From Unio delphinus (Eukaryota > Mollusca > Bivalvia > Unionida > Unionidae): 64,000 nucleotides of DNA. The stretch lies in assembly GCA_029339505.1 (NCBI GenBank), contig JAQISU010000166.1, positions 2,473,001 to 2,537,000 of the forward strand, read 5' to 3'. Shown here piece after piece: positions 50,143-61,544 of this stretch (position 1 is its first letter; each line of letters opens with the position of its first letter). The notes beneath the pieces are model-generated. The model was given only the letters and a program-made list of their open reading frames with translations. It made no database searches and was not told the origin of the DNA. A program made the translations under genes and the position numbers.

Positions 50143-50302
50143 TACAAGTATATCAATCAGTGAAATGGAAATGCAGAAAAGACTGGCTGAGCAATATGTC
50201 ACTGCTGAGAGTATCTCATATTTTTATAAACATTTTTGCAGAGCACAATATGCAATATACAAAATCTTCAAAAAGTTGATTTTTCTTATTATTCAAGTAA
50301 GG
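50143..50302 (+). other. Weak candidate exon (53 codons)
   Basis: Bounded by gatttcag on the left and agg/GTAAGT on the right, with an open plus frame encoding EMEMQKRLAEQYVTAESI and then a mixed basic/hydrophobic stretch. A strong donor and helical-looking residues are in favour. Against it: no neighbouring exon, AT-rich composition, and frames this long are common by chance here. Confidence 0.15.
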
Positions 50303-50329
50303 GTAAGTGTGTAAATTAATTTTTACAGC

Positions 50330-51690
50330 TTTGGTAGTAAACCTACCCCATTTTGCTTACAGCATTGGCAGTGAACCTTCCTCCTGTTGGTTGCACTCAT
50401 GATATATGATTAGGCAAATGCATATTTACAGCTTTGGTGGTGAACTTTCTCTTTGTTGGTTTTCAAGAGATAGGTAAATCTTCTTCAACCCTGGCACTTG
50501 CTGAGTTACCAAAGATAATCAGTTATTGTCTACGTGATCTTAATTTCTAAGACAAGAGTCATGGAATGCATTTTTGTGGCATGCCATATTAGAATAATGA
50601 TCTCTGACTTGACTTTCCTATTTTTTTCTTTGTTTCATGTTCTATGCATAGAAATACACATCACAATGCATAATCTTCACAGCTTCAGAAGGTACCATGT
50701 GACCAATCGTGTCACCTGCAGAGTCTATTCATACCTGGATTATCCCGGTTTTGATACTTAAAAAAACTTAACATTGCTGGGGAAGATCTTATAATCTGCC
50801 ATCCATTGCAAATAATCAAAGACATGGCCTTTAATTTGTGGCATAAGATTTTACAAATTTCACACTGAATACAGTGATGAACTATTGCACTCTATATCTA
50901 CATTAGACTGAATGGTGATTATGTCTGATTCTTATACTATGAAAAGCACAATACACATAATTATTTCCCCAATAATGTAGTTATGAAAAAGGGTGGGGTA
51001 TTGATTGGCAGCATGCTAAATGGGAGATTTTATAAGCTGTTGACTATGGTCTTTGTTCATAATGTTTAGTTTATTCAGAACAAATAAAGCTCTAACAGCA
51101 CAATCGTCCTTTTAAACCCTCAAAAGAAGATGGATGATGACAAATCAACTTCTGTGTTCCTTTTCATGCTCTTCCCTCATATTATCCACACAGAATATAA
51201 AGCAGTGAAATAATCCTGAATTGAAGACTTAGAAATTGTTTGAGCTAAAACTATTTTCTTCAATCAATGTCATGCCAGTGAAGTTTCTAATGTAATGGAA
51301 GAACAATACATAATTATAAACAGCGTTAATACAGATGATCCAATTCAAAATTGTCTTGTCTGGAGAAAATGCTATGCTAGACCATGACTAGTGCTGAAAT
51401 GGGGGAAACAAGTGAAAGATTAGTACTAGTACTATTCACCAGTCCAACCATGAAATACTTGAAAATAAAAAGAGATCTCTGGTAGTCACAAGATCAAACC
51501 TGTTTTTATTCCCCAGAGAGAAATGTGTGAGCTCGCATTTATGATGAACATTTTGTTGCACGTTTTCAGCAAGCTGTGGTGTAAAAGAAAAGAGAAATTA
51601 ACATCCAAATTTTTACTAAGGAATTAAGCTGTATTATCTAAGGGTTTATTTTTCTTTAGTTTTTCATACCCAAGATAATGTCATTGATTA
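50330..51690. other. Mostly non-coding stretch
   Basis: Three rough copies of acagctttggtagtgaac at 50329-50450; otherwise no gene recognised. Confidence 0.45.
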
Positions 51691-51701
51691 TTTAAATAAT
51701 T

Positions 51702-51879
51702 TTAGGACTTAAGATATCTGTAGAGAAAATTCATCATTTCAATTAACTGCTTTTTGAAGGTTCTATTTAAACAACCCTTTGATTTAAATGGTGGGTCTAC
51801 TAAATGACTGAAACCCTCAGTATCAAAGAGTTCCATAATGCCAACAATGGAGGTTAAATATAGCACATAAAACCAGATG
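51702..51879 (-). CDS. Candidate terminal coding exon, minus strand
   Basis: A minus-strand open frame ends at a TAA (51704-51702) and reads LFDTEGFSHLVDPPFKSKG and then NRTFKKQLIEMMNFLYRYLK, which looks like the amphipathic end of a real protein rather than repeat read-through. A possible acceptor is ttctag at 51881-51880, giving a 178-nt exon. AATAAA signals lie downstream at 51650-51645 and 51510-51505. The acceptor is weak and lies only about 40 bp from the 42-bp array. If real, it could be the last exon of the gene whose exon lies at 61395-61544. No family recognised. Confidence 0.3.
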
Positions 51880-51924
51880 CTAGAACCTTTGTTATAAAAT
51901 GTAACCTTAGACATTGGTTCTCGA

Positions 51925-52640
51925 TTCATACATTTGATGTGGTTCCTAATACAGAATGGGGCTTGATTCATAGATTTGGTGTGGTTCTAATAATACAGAA
52001 TGGGGCTTGATTCATAGATTTGGTGTGGTTCTTATAATACAGAATGGGGCTTGATTCATAGATTTGGTGTGGTTCCTTAAATACAGAATGGGGTTTGATT
52101 AATACATTTTGTGTGGTTTCTAATACCTATTGGGGCTAAATTCATACATTTGGTGTGGTTCCTAATACCAAATGGGGCTAGATTCATACATTTGGTGTAG
52201 TTCCTAATACTGAATGGGGCTAGACTCATACATTTAATATGGTTCCTAATACTGAATGGGGCTTAATTCATACATTTGGTGTGGTTCCTAATACAGAATG
52301 GGGCTTGATTCATACATTTGGTGCGATCGCTAATACAGAATGGGGCTTGATTTATACATTTGGTGCGATCGCTAATACTGAATGGGGCTTGATTCATACA
52401 TTTGGTGCAATCGCTAATACTTGATTTATACATTTGGTGCGATCGCTAATATTGAATGGGGCTTGATTCATACATTTGGTGCAATCGCTAATACTGAATG
52501 GGGTTAGATTCATACATTTGGTGTGGTTCCTAATACAGAATGAGGCTTGATTCATACATTTGGTGTGGTTTCCAATACCTATTGGGGCTTATTCATACAT
52601 TTGGTGCAGCTCCTAATACAGAATGGGGATAGATTCATAC
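51925..52640. repeat. 42-bp minisatellite, left part (about 17 copies)
   Basis: Units of aatacagaatggggcttgat, tcatacatttggtgtggttc, ct. Three units carry gcgatcgc in place of tggttcc (52323, 52365, 52439), and two carry gcaatcgc. The same array continues at 53632 after a LINE insertion. Confidence 0.95.
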
Positions 52641-53631
52641 ATATACAAGTCTAGCCACCCAAATGAAGTTGATGCTACCATCCATGGAAAAGGGAAGTGC
52701 ATTTCTGATGTGAAATCATGGATGACATGTAACATGCTGCAGATGAATGATGATAAAACTGAGGCTATTCTGATCACAGCACAAAGACTTTCTCATTCAC
52801 ATCCTTTACCTCAGACAATAAATATCAGCAACACCATCATTAAATTCTCACAGTCAGTACAGAACCTAGGCGTTACTCTAGACAGTACTCTCACATTGCA
52901 CCAACATGTGATGAACATATGCAAGGCTGCATATCTTGAACTGAGACACATCAGTTCCATTTGCAAATATCTTTCAGTTGATGCCACTAAAACACTTGTG
53001 TGTTCATTAGTACTTTCAAGACTGGACTATTGTAACTCAATTCTGTCTCTGGTTCATCACAATATTTACTCCAGAAACTTCAAAAAGTTCAAAACACAGC
53101 TGCACGGATCATCTTTAGAGTACCTCGATTAGAGCACACCTCACCACTGCTCTGTACCCTACATTGGAATCAAGCACAAAATTTGTTCTCTGTGCTATGT
53201 TTCAATGACAGACTCCAGTCCAACATACCTATCCAGCCTCACCTATGTGTATACACCAGCTAGATCCTTATGCTCTTCTTCTGATATACTCATTGTTCCC
53301 AAGGTGAAAACAAAGTCATATGGACAACGTTCATTTGCACACCAGGGCCCAGCAACGTGGAATGAATTGCCCATTGAAATAAGACACAAAGACACAGTGG
53401 TCCCTTTTAAGAGTGCTCTTAAGACTCACCTGTTTCGACTGCTGGGACAAACTTAGCAATCTAATCATGTTTTGTATCTTACATGTTTTCAACATGTTTT
53501 TATGTTTTTCAGTTTCATTGTTTGTCATTTGTTGTTCTGTAGTGTAGTCATATCATTACTGATGGTGTAAAGCGCTTAGAGCTTTGAAAGATTAGGCGCT
53601 ATACAAAGTCCTCATTATTATTATTATTATT
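52641..53631 (+). pseudogene. 5'-truncated CR1/L2-like LINE (RT C-terminal half, 3' UTR, (ATT)n)
   Basis: The element begins immediately after where the YADD catalytic motif would lie (IYKSSHPNEVDATIH), and continues KCISDVKSWMTCNMLQMN, DDKTEAILI, NLGVTLDSTLTL, LSRLDYCNSIL. A frameshift near 53045 moves to LQKVQNTAARIIFRVPRLEH, another near 53165 returns to ICSLCYVSM, and it ends GQRSFAHQGPATWNELP and PFKSALKTHLFRLLGQT with a stop at about 53456. The 3' UTR ends gcgcttagagctttgaaag, gattaggcgctatacaaag, then ATT repeats. It lies inside the 42-bp array: the left flank stops at attcatacat and the right flank resumes at ttggtgtgg, so the junction is clean with no clear target-site duplication. 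Inactive (truncated, frameshifted). Confidence 0.9.
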
Positions 53632-54170
53632 TGGTGTGGTTTCTAATACAGAATGGGGCTAGATTCATACATTTGGTGTGGTTCCTAATACAGAATGGGG
53701 CTTGATTCATACATTTTGTGTGATTTCTAATACAAAATGGGGCTTAATTCATACATTTGGTGTGATTCCTAATACAGAATGGGGCTTGATTTATACATTT
53801 GGTGTGGTCCCTAATACAGAATGAGGCTAGATTCATACATTTGGTGTGGTTACTAATACAGAATGGGGCTTGATTCATACATTTGGTGTGGTTACTAATA
53901 CTGAATGGGGCATAATTCATACATTTGGTGTGGTTTCTAATACTGAATGGGGCTAGATTCATACATTTGGTGTGGTTCCCAATACAGAATGGGGCTTGAT
54001 TCATACATTTGGTGTGATTTCTAACAACGAATGGGGCTAAATTGATGAATTTCGTGTGGAGATAGATGAATTTGGTGTGGTTCCCAATACCAGAAATGGG
54101 CTAGAATGATGAAGTTGGTGTGGAGATTTATGAATTTGGTGTGGTTCCTAATACTAAAAAATGGTCTATA
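53632..54170. repeat. 42-bp minisatellite, right part (about 12 copies)
   Basis: Continuation of the array at 51925-52640. The last copies (54030-54170) are diverged and have extra sequence (gatgaatttcgtgtggag). Confidence 0.93.
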
Positions 54171-54518
54171 TTGATACATTTATTCTTGGGATTTTCATAA
54201 AAAAATCCTCAGATGTAGTTATATTTATTTTCATACTAAAGTGACGAGCAGGGTGGGTGGCTTCGGGCATTTCATATACATAACCTTCAAAGTTTCAAAC
54301 TAGATGAGAATATGATAATACTAAGAACTTTGTGTTTTCAATTATTCTCAATGGGTGTGCCACCTGACACATAATTTTTGTGATTTTATTGCAAACTATG
54401 TACCGTATTTTCGCGCATATATCCCGCGTGTTATACCAGATTTTACAAACCCCGCAGTGGGGTGCGGGTTATATAAGGGTGCGGGTTATATCACAATTTT
54501 TTTACATATAATAATATT

Positions 54519-54686
54519 TCAATATATTGTTTGAAAAACGTAACTACATAACATATATTGTTCTAGTTTTGTTTTGCTACTCTCATCAATATCAAATTTT
54601 CTACCTGTGGCTCTATTGCCATGCACTTCAGCATACGCAATGGCAGTTAGCTTGAAGTCGACTGTGTAAGACTTTCGTTTCGGCAT
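54519..54686 (-). pseudogene. N-terminal fragment of pogo-like transposase
   Basis: The frame starts MPKRKSYTVDFKLTAIAYAE and goes on to HGNRATGRKFDIDES, which fits the N-terminal helix-turn-helix (psq/Brinker type) of pogo-like transposases: RKSYTVxFKLxAIxYAxxHGNRAxxRKFxIDE. After DESS the homology stops, and the frame ends after 55 codons. Most of the protein, including the catalytic domain, is deleted. Confidence 0.8.
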
Positions 54687-54809
54687 TTTTTAAATTAAAC
54701 AGAAAGAAATTATTTAAACTCGAATCTACACTTCACAAGAATACACTTCACAAGAATACAAGATTATTTAGAAATGTCCGTGTTTATGTAGCCGGTAGTT
54801 GAGGCACAG

Positions 54810-55500
54810 CTCCTATAGACAGCCTACGCACACAAGCACTGTGTACCGTGTTTTTTGCTGACTTTTTTTGAGCAAAGGTCGTCGGCTTACTTTGATGATG
54901 GCGCCGCTAAAGGCTCCAGTTGAAGGGTCAAACAAATACCTGTTTGTTATTGCTGCGGCAACTTCAGATAATTGTAGAACATTGAAACAGATTTGTTTTA
55001 TTTGTTTAGTATATATCAGTGCTTCAAAGGTAATCAGTTCTCTTTGAAGTGTCAGCAAACGTATTTTTTCTTCTTCCATCTGGTATTTGTTTTTAAATTA
55101 GTGTCATCTGCTTGACTGTACTCATTTTACGTTTCCGCCTTCTGCGGATTCGGATTTTAACTAGTCAGTTGCATAATGTAATAAGGCCAGATATCATCAT
55201 TAGCGGATTATGATATAACAGTGCACTATTAGTGTGGTTTGTCAGTATGAGACAAGGACTTGTTATTTTAACAATATATTCCAGTACATTGTTTCCTGTC
55301 ATGGTGCCTTTGATTTTCTCTACTCCAAATGCAAGACTGTATATACGGTTTTTATCAGCCAAAATTGGTGTCGCCACAAATATCACCAGATGGTATCTTT
55401 TGTCACCAAAACGGAAAACAGACTCGCAGTTTGATACATCAGCGAAGCCCCGTGATCCTGTAATTGATTTTATTTCCGATTGTAGCTGTATAAATATATC
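54810..55500 (-). other. Open frames inside the pogo-like element, possible captured sequence
   Basis: On the minus strand, about 55493 to 55165 is open (CESVFRFGDKRYHLVIFVAT, then NRIYSLAFGVEKIKGTM). It is followed by an 88-codon frame starting at 55079 (ccag before ATG; MEEEKIRLLTLQRELITFEA, then NVLQLSEVAAAITNR, then a GTATTT donor-like site). An acceptor-like aattacag lies near 55455. The plus strand is also open over 55232-55579 (FSTPNARLYIRFLSAKIGVA), so the true coding strand, if any, is uncertain. Neither resembles the transposase, and I recognise no family. It could be captured host exons, a second transposon ORF, or chance. Confidence 0.3.
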
Positions 55501-55625
55501 TATGGTTGCGGGTTATACAAAGGTGCGGGTTATGCCAACGATATTTTACACAAAACCCCAAAACCCGCGGGCTATATGAGGGTGTGAATTATCTGCGTGG
55601 GCGGGATATATGCGCGAAAATACGG

Positions 55626-56060
55626 TACATTTTCCTATGCCAGGTTTTGAATTTTTTATCATTCTGATTGTCTTCATTATCCTACACATGAGCAATATGA
55701 CATTCCCATCTTTAGCGTCTTTAAAATTCAATTAATCAGGGTACTCAGAGGCTGCTAACCTGGGTTGGCATCTGCGGATATTGAATCTGTGACCATTGCA
55801 CTATAAGGGTGATGGGCAATCAGCTGAACATTTCCTTAGAATGATACACTTAATCAGAGATACTTTCAATGTGGCAATATGCAAAATAGGCACATTATTC
55901 ATAATCTAAATGTTAATGCACAACTGAAAGACATTTTGAGGCACAAAACTTTGAGATGGCGTATAAAAACCTGTAAAGGTGTTATATACATAACCACAAA
56001 ATCAACCATAACAGTGTTTCATATTCTAAATGATAACAATATACATAACCATAACATGAT
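55626..56060. other. Non-coding stretch
   Basis: No supported feature. Confidence 0.45.
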
Positions 56061-56064
56061 ATGA

Positions 56065-56440
56065 AACAGGGACATTTTCCTTCACAAAACCATTATTATG
56101 GATTGAAATGGAGACATTTACCATCACTGTGACAACCATAACAATAAAATGGAGATTATCCTTCACATAACCATAACATGATATGAAATAGGGACATTTT
56201 ACATCACAAAACCTTTAATATGATATGAAATGGGGACATTTTACATCACAAAACCTTTAATATGATATGAAATGGGGACATTTTACATCACAAAACCTTT
56301 AATATGATATGAAATGGGGACATTTTCCTTCACTGTGACAACCATAATACAATATAAAACGGGGAGATTTTCCTTCACACAATACCATAACATGATACAA
56401 AATGGGGACATTTTCCTTCACAAAACCTTTGCTGTAGAAA
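56065..56440. repeat. 42-bp minisatellite, about 8 copies
   Basis: Units of atatgaaatggggacatttt, acatcacaaaacctttaat, with more diverged copies on both sides. Confidence 0.9.
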
Positions 56441-56669
56441 ATGCAATCATATACATACATAATGAGGATAGTTTCACACAAGCAATATGTGGAGATACAA
56501 AATGCAGAAAGTTTTATACATGCTTTCTTCACATCATACATGTAAGACAGACTTTACCATTTTTGAAGTGTTAGTTAAAAAACAAGAATATTTTCATACA
56601 CACTACAATGATGTGGAACAACAACCAAAAATTATGACATTATAACATTCACATTATAAACATAGTACA

Positions 56670-58155
56670 AGAGAAGGAAAGCATTTTAAAATGGGGATGT
56701 TTACATATACACTGCCTTGATATAGTACAAAAAATGGGGATGTTTACATATACACTGCCTTGATATGGTACAAAAAAATGGGGATGTTTACATATACACT
56801 GCCTTGATATAGTACAAAAAATGGGGATGTTTACATATACACTGCCTTGATATGGTACAAAAAAATGGGGATGTTAACATATACACTACCTTGATATGGT
56901 ACAAAAATGGGGATGTTTACATATACACTGCCTTGATATGGTACAAAAAAATGGGGATGTTAACATATACACTACCTTGATATGGTACAAAAATGGGGAT
57001 GTTTACATATACACTGCCTTGATATGGTACAAAAAAATGGGGATGTTAACATATACTGCCTTGATATGGTACAAAAAAATGGGGATGTTAACATATACAC
57101 TGCCTTGATATAGTACAAAAAATGGGGATGTTAACATATACACTGCCTTGATATGGTACAAAAAATGGGGATGTTTACATATACACTGCCTTGTTATGGT
57201 ACTAACAAATGGGGATGTTAACATACACTGCCTTGCTATGGTAGGAAAATGGGGAAGTTTACATATACATTGCCTTGATATGGTACAAAAAATGGGGATG
57301 TTTACATATACACTGCCTTGATATGGTACAAAAAAATGGGGATGTTAACATATACACTGCCTTGATATAGTACAAAAAATGGGGATGTTAACATATACTG
57401 CCTTGATATGGTACAAAAAAATGGGGATGTTTACATATACACTGCCTTGATATAGTACAAAAAATGGGGATGTTAACATATACACTGCCTTGATATGGTA
57501 CAAAAAAATGGGGATGTTAACATATACACTGCCTTGATATAGTACAAAAAATGGGGATGTTAACATATACTGCCTTGATATGGTACAAAAAAATGGGGAT
57601 GTTAACATATACACTGCCTTGATATAGTACAAAAAATGGGGATGTTAACATATACACTGCCTTGATATGGTACAAAAAATGGGGATGTTAACATATACAC
57701 TGCCTTGATATAGTACAAAAAATGGGGATGTTAACATATACACTGCCTTGATATGGTACAAAAAATGGGGATGTTTACATATACCCTGCCTTGTTATGGT
57801 ACTAACAAATGGGGATGTTAACATACACTGCCTTGCTATGGTAGGAAAATGGGGAAGTTTACATATACATTGCCTTGATATGGTACAAAAAATGGGGATG
57901 TTTACATATACACTACCTTGATATGGTACAAAAATGGGGATGTTTACATATACACTACCTTGATATGGTACAAAAAATGGGGATGTTTACATATACACTA
58001 CCTTGATATGGTACAAAAAATGGGGATGTTTACATATACACTGCCTTGATATGGTACAAAAAATGGGGATGTTTACATATACACTACCTTGATATGGTAC
58101 AAAAAATGGGGATGTTTACATATACACTGCCTTGATATGGAACAAAAAATGGGAA
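56670..58155. repeat. 43-bp minisatellite, about 34 copies, with 600-bp internal duplication
   Basis: Units of atatggtacaaaaaatgggg, atgttaacatatacactgcc, ttg, with small A-run and t(t/a)acat variants. A distinctive triplet of variant units (ttgttatggtactaacaaat, then ccttgctatggtaggaaaat, then acatatacattgcc) occurs at 57188 and again at 57788, exactly 600 bp apart. The minus-strand open frames here are repeat artefacts. Confidence 0.96.
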
Positions 58156-58258
58156 CATGTAGTTTAAAATGCATGCAAAAGAAGAGCTAGTACAATTCCA
58201 TAAAATCATCCAAATATCCAACAACTTAACCAGATTATTGATGAATATGTTGAAAAAA

Positions 58259-58812
58259 GAAAACACATTTAATGATTATTTTTACTCAGTACAGTTTTCA
58301 AAAGTAAAGAAAACACATTTAATGATTATTTTTACTCAGTACAGTTTTCAAAAGTAAAGAAAACACATTTAATGATTATTTTTACTCAGTACAGTTTTCA
58401 AAAGTAAAGAAAACACATTTAATGATTATTTTTACTCAGTAGAGTTTTTAAAAGTAAAGAAAACACATTTAATGATTATTTTTACTCAGTACAGTTTTCA
58501 AAAGTAAAGAAAACACATTTAATGATTATTTTTACTCAGTACAGTTTTCAAAAGTAAAGAAAACACATTTAATGATTATTTTTACTCAGTACAGTTTTTA
58601 AAAGTAAAGAAAACACATTTAATGATTATTTTTACTCAGTACAGTTTTCAAAAGTAAAGAAAACACATTTAATGATTATTTTTACTCAGTACAGTTTTCA
58701 AAAGTAAAGAAAACACATTTAATGATTATTTTTACTCAGTACAGTTTTCAAAAGTAAAGAAAACACATTTAATGATTATTTTTACTCAGTACAGTTTTCA
58801 AAAGTAAAGAAA
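58259..58812. repeat. 50-bp minisatellite, about 11 copies, nearly identical
   Basis: Units of aaacacatttaatgattatt, tttactcagtacagttttca, aaagtaaaga. Only two or three point differences are seen across the array, so it is the most homogeneous array in the window and probably expanded recently. Confidence 0.97.
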
Positions 58813-58814
58813 AT

Positions 58815-59145
58815 ATTATAAACTCCAATCACATTGAACTAAGACTTTTATGCTCAGAGAAGATGCCAGCTAACACAAATACTGAAGTCTATCCAATGTC
58901 AAATGAATTTATTTTAACTCTTGCAAACTATTGAGACAAATAAAAGAACATGTCTGGATAAAATATGTGACATCATAGCCTACAAATGTAATCTAAGCAT
59001 ATCCACCTCAGTATTTTTCCAGACATGGAAACTAGTAAAAGTCACTCCCATTCACAAGTCTAGCAGCAAAGACTTATTGACCCATATCTGTTTTATCAAC
59101 TCTCTCCAGAATTCTTTAAAACCACTTTCCACTATCCATTGATGA
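58815..59145 (+). pseudogene. CR1/L2-like LINE fragment (early reverse transcriptase region)
   Basis: The plus frame encodes TNKRTCLDKICD and then NLSISTSVFFQTWKLVKVTP IHKS, matching the start of the RT domain in CR1/L2-type LINEs (TNKATGLDKI, LSISTGVFPxxWKxAKVTPIxK). The usual linker between the two motifs is deleted, and the frame breaks down after about 59140. Inactive fragment next to the 50-bp array. Confidence 0.65.
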
Positions 59146-59347
59146 AACCAGACATATTGCCCACTAAAACTAAAATGTAAGCAAAGGCTGACGCATGACA
59201 GACTTTATGCAGTCTTATGAGCAATGCATATTTTGTTATGAGTTCTGAATTTTTTGGCAGAGATGGACACGGCCCTGATTCAAAGATTTAAACTTAATGA
59301 ATAAATTGAAAACTTTGCTCCGGTCATATCATTTACATATGCATATA

Positions 59348-59832
<485 letters not shown>

Positions 59833-59971
59833 TAATTTGTCTCACAAAATCAAACCATTTCAATGTGCATATAAACATATATACCAAATTTCATTTAAAG
59901 TCATTATTGCTACATTATGCTACTTAGTATTTTGTCCTAAACTTAACAAATTGTGAAGAAACATTATTGAA

Positions 59972-60085
59972 AATAATAGGTGTAATAATTGTTTAATAAT
60001 AGGTGTAATAATTGTTTAATAATAGGTGTAATAATTGTTTAATAATAGGTGTAATAATTGTTTAATAATAGGTGTAATAATTGTT
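59972..60085. repeat. 23-bp minisatellite, 5 copies
   Basis: Identical units of aataggtgtaataattgttt plus aat. Confidence 0.97.
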
Positions 60086-60419
60086 TCATCATGTAATGAA
60101 GTCATCTACATAAATCATGTGAACAATTGCATATCTCTAAGCTATAAATTTATGTAACTCAAGATTATCATACAGACATACAGATGAACAACAGCAAAAC
60201 AAAATGTGCCTTATGATACTATCATTAGAGCATTAAAGAAATCAAAGATTGGCAATAACAGGAAAGACAACCATTGATGATCACAAACCTGTGGCTTAAG
60301 ACAACATGATTAGTGTATTATATACCTGCCAAACCCTCCTTTTGACCTGATAATTAACCTTTTGGTCCAATATTTGATGTTTTGGTCAAAGTTATTTTGG
60401 GTAAACCATGTATCTTCAC

Positions 60420-61200
60420 TCTGTCTCTGTGACCTTGACCTTTGATATGTTGGTTAAAAAAAAAGGATTGGCACTTTTCTTGTTTCAGATCATGCAAGTC
60501 ATCCAAAAAGTCATTGATTGTGTCATCTGACTTAAGTTAATATCTGCAACATCTTGCAGATCCTGCCCTTGACATTTGACCTATAGATACTAAATTGACA
60601 GGTGGTTCCCTTGTCTCAAATGCAAGCCATTTACAAAGTTCAGTCAAGGTATGTAATACAAAACTTAAGTAGTTCTGTGGAAATCATTTTCCTTCAATAC
60701 CTGTCACTTCAACCTTAGACCTTTTGACACCAAAAAGAATCAGTGTTTTCCTTGTCTCAGATGCAAGCCCTTCACAAATTAAGGTCGAGACAGGTGATAA
60801 GGTGATAAAGAACTCTAAATATAGTTGTCAAAAACAATCTTCTTATAGTCACTATGATTTCAACTTTTATCTTCTGAACTCAAAATCAGCACTGATATTT
60901 CTTATCTCAAATACAAGCCATTTGTACCAATTGGTAATAGTATATGATATTTAAGTAAATTTATTGTCTGTAAAGTTTTCCTTCTTTCAATCTATGTGAC
61001 CTTGATTGTTGACCTTTAAATTTTTTTAAAAAAATAATTTTCTTCTTTTCATCATTTACAAGCTACTTAGAAAGTTTGGTAATGGTAGAGGGTTGAGAAC
61101 TAGAGTATTGTGCAAAAACAGAACAGATAATAGATGGAAGGATGGATTTGTGGATGGATGGATGAATTAATGGATGGATGGATGGACAGACATCATAACA
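60420..61200. repeat. Degenerate ~145-bp repeat with gaccttgacc blocks and (GGAT)n end
   Basis: Three to five old copies: tgaccttgacctttgat near 60430, ccttgacatttgacctat near 60570, cacttcaaccttagacc near 60706 and tgtgaccttgattgttgacc near 60996. Each is followed by a ctcaaatgcaagccatttac-like block (60613, 60753, 60905, 61050). It ends with ggatggatggatg at about 61140-61190. The layout resembles old interspersed repeats of mollusc genomes; that link is from memory. Confidence 0.6.
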
Positions 61201-61394
61201 TAACATGTTCTGCCTATGACATTATCTGATAAATATAAAGGATAAAAATAAGGTCAACATTTTCATGAAATATTGTTTGACATCAAATTTTTGTGATTAG
61301 AACAATGAATGATGTCTAAAAACTACCAAAAACATTTAGTGAAAATGTTTATAACATAAGAACAGGAGGAAATAGGCAAAATATAAAATCTGAC

Positions 61395-61544
61395 CTGGAA
61401 TTGGCACAGGCACTTTCCAAAATATTCCCTGCTGACCACAGCCACTGACAGTATGGCCTCAAGCTCTCCACTCTGCCTTTCTAAGCTGTTTAGTTCATGG
61501 TTCTCAGCAAGTATAAGGGCCATTACAATATTAATGAAGGGTGG
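61395..61544 (-). CDS. Candidate internal exon, 50 codons, phase 0-0
   Basis: On the minus strand, an open frame runs from an AG acceptor (ggtcag, just right of 61544) to a donor ttccag/GTCAGA at 61394. Both junctions fall between codons, and the exon is exactly 150 nt. It encodes PPFINIVMALILAENHELNS and then a helical, leucine-rich stretch ending YFGKCLCQFQ, whose balanced composition is unlike the repeat frames. An in-frame TAA lies just upstream of the acceptor, which has a poor pyrimidine tract. Alternatively it could be a first coding exon from the internal ATG (gtaATGG). No family recognised. It is on the same strand as the exons at 40 kb and 5 kb, but upstream of the 40-kb start codon, so it is probably a different gene. 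Confidence 0.4.

Larger units (their letters stand above)
54403..55625 (-). mobile_element. Pogo-like DNA transposon, 1.22 kb, with perfect 25-bp inverted ends
   Basis: The first and last 25 bp (54403-54427 and 55601-55625) are exact inverted copies beginning ccgtattttcgcgcatatat. TA flanks both ends. Subterminal ggtgcgggttata words occur twice near each end. The transposase start lies on the minus strand at 54686, so the 5' end is on the right. Only an N-terminal piece of transposase remains (54519-54686), yet about 800 bp of unexplained sequence with open frames lies between the right end and it. GC and CpG content are higher than in surrounding DNA. It is probably a non-autonomous deletion derivative that may carry captured sequence. 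Confidence 0.88.
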
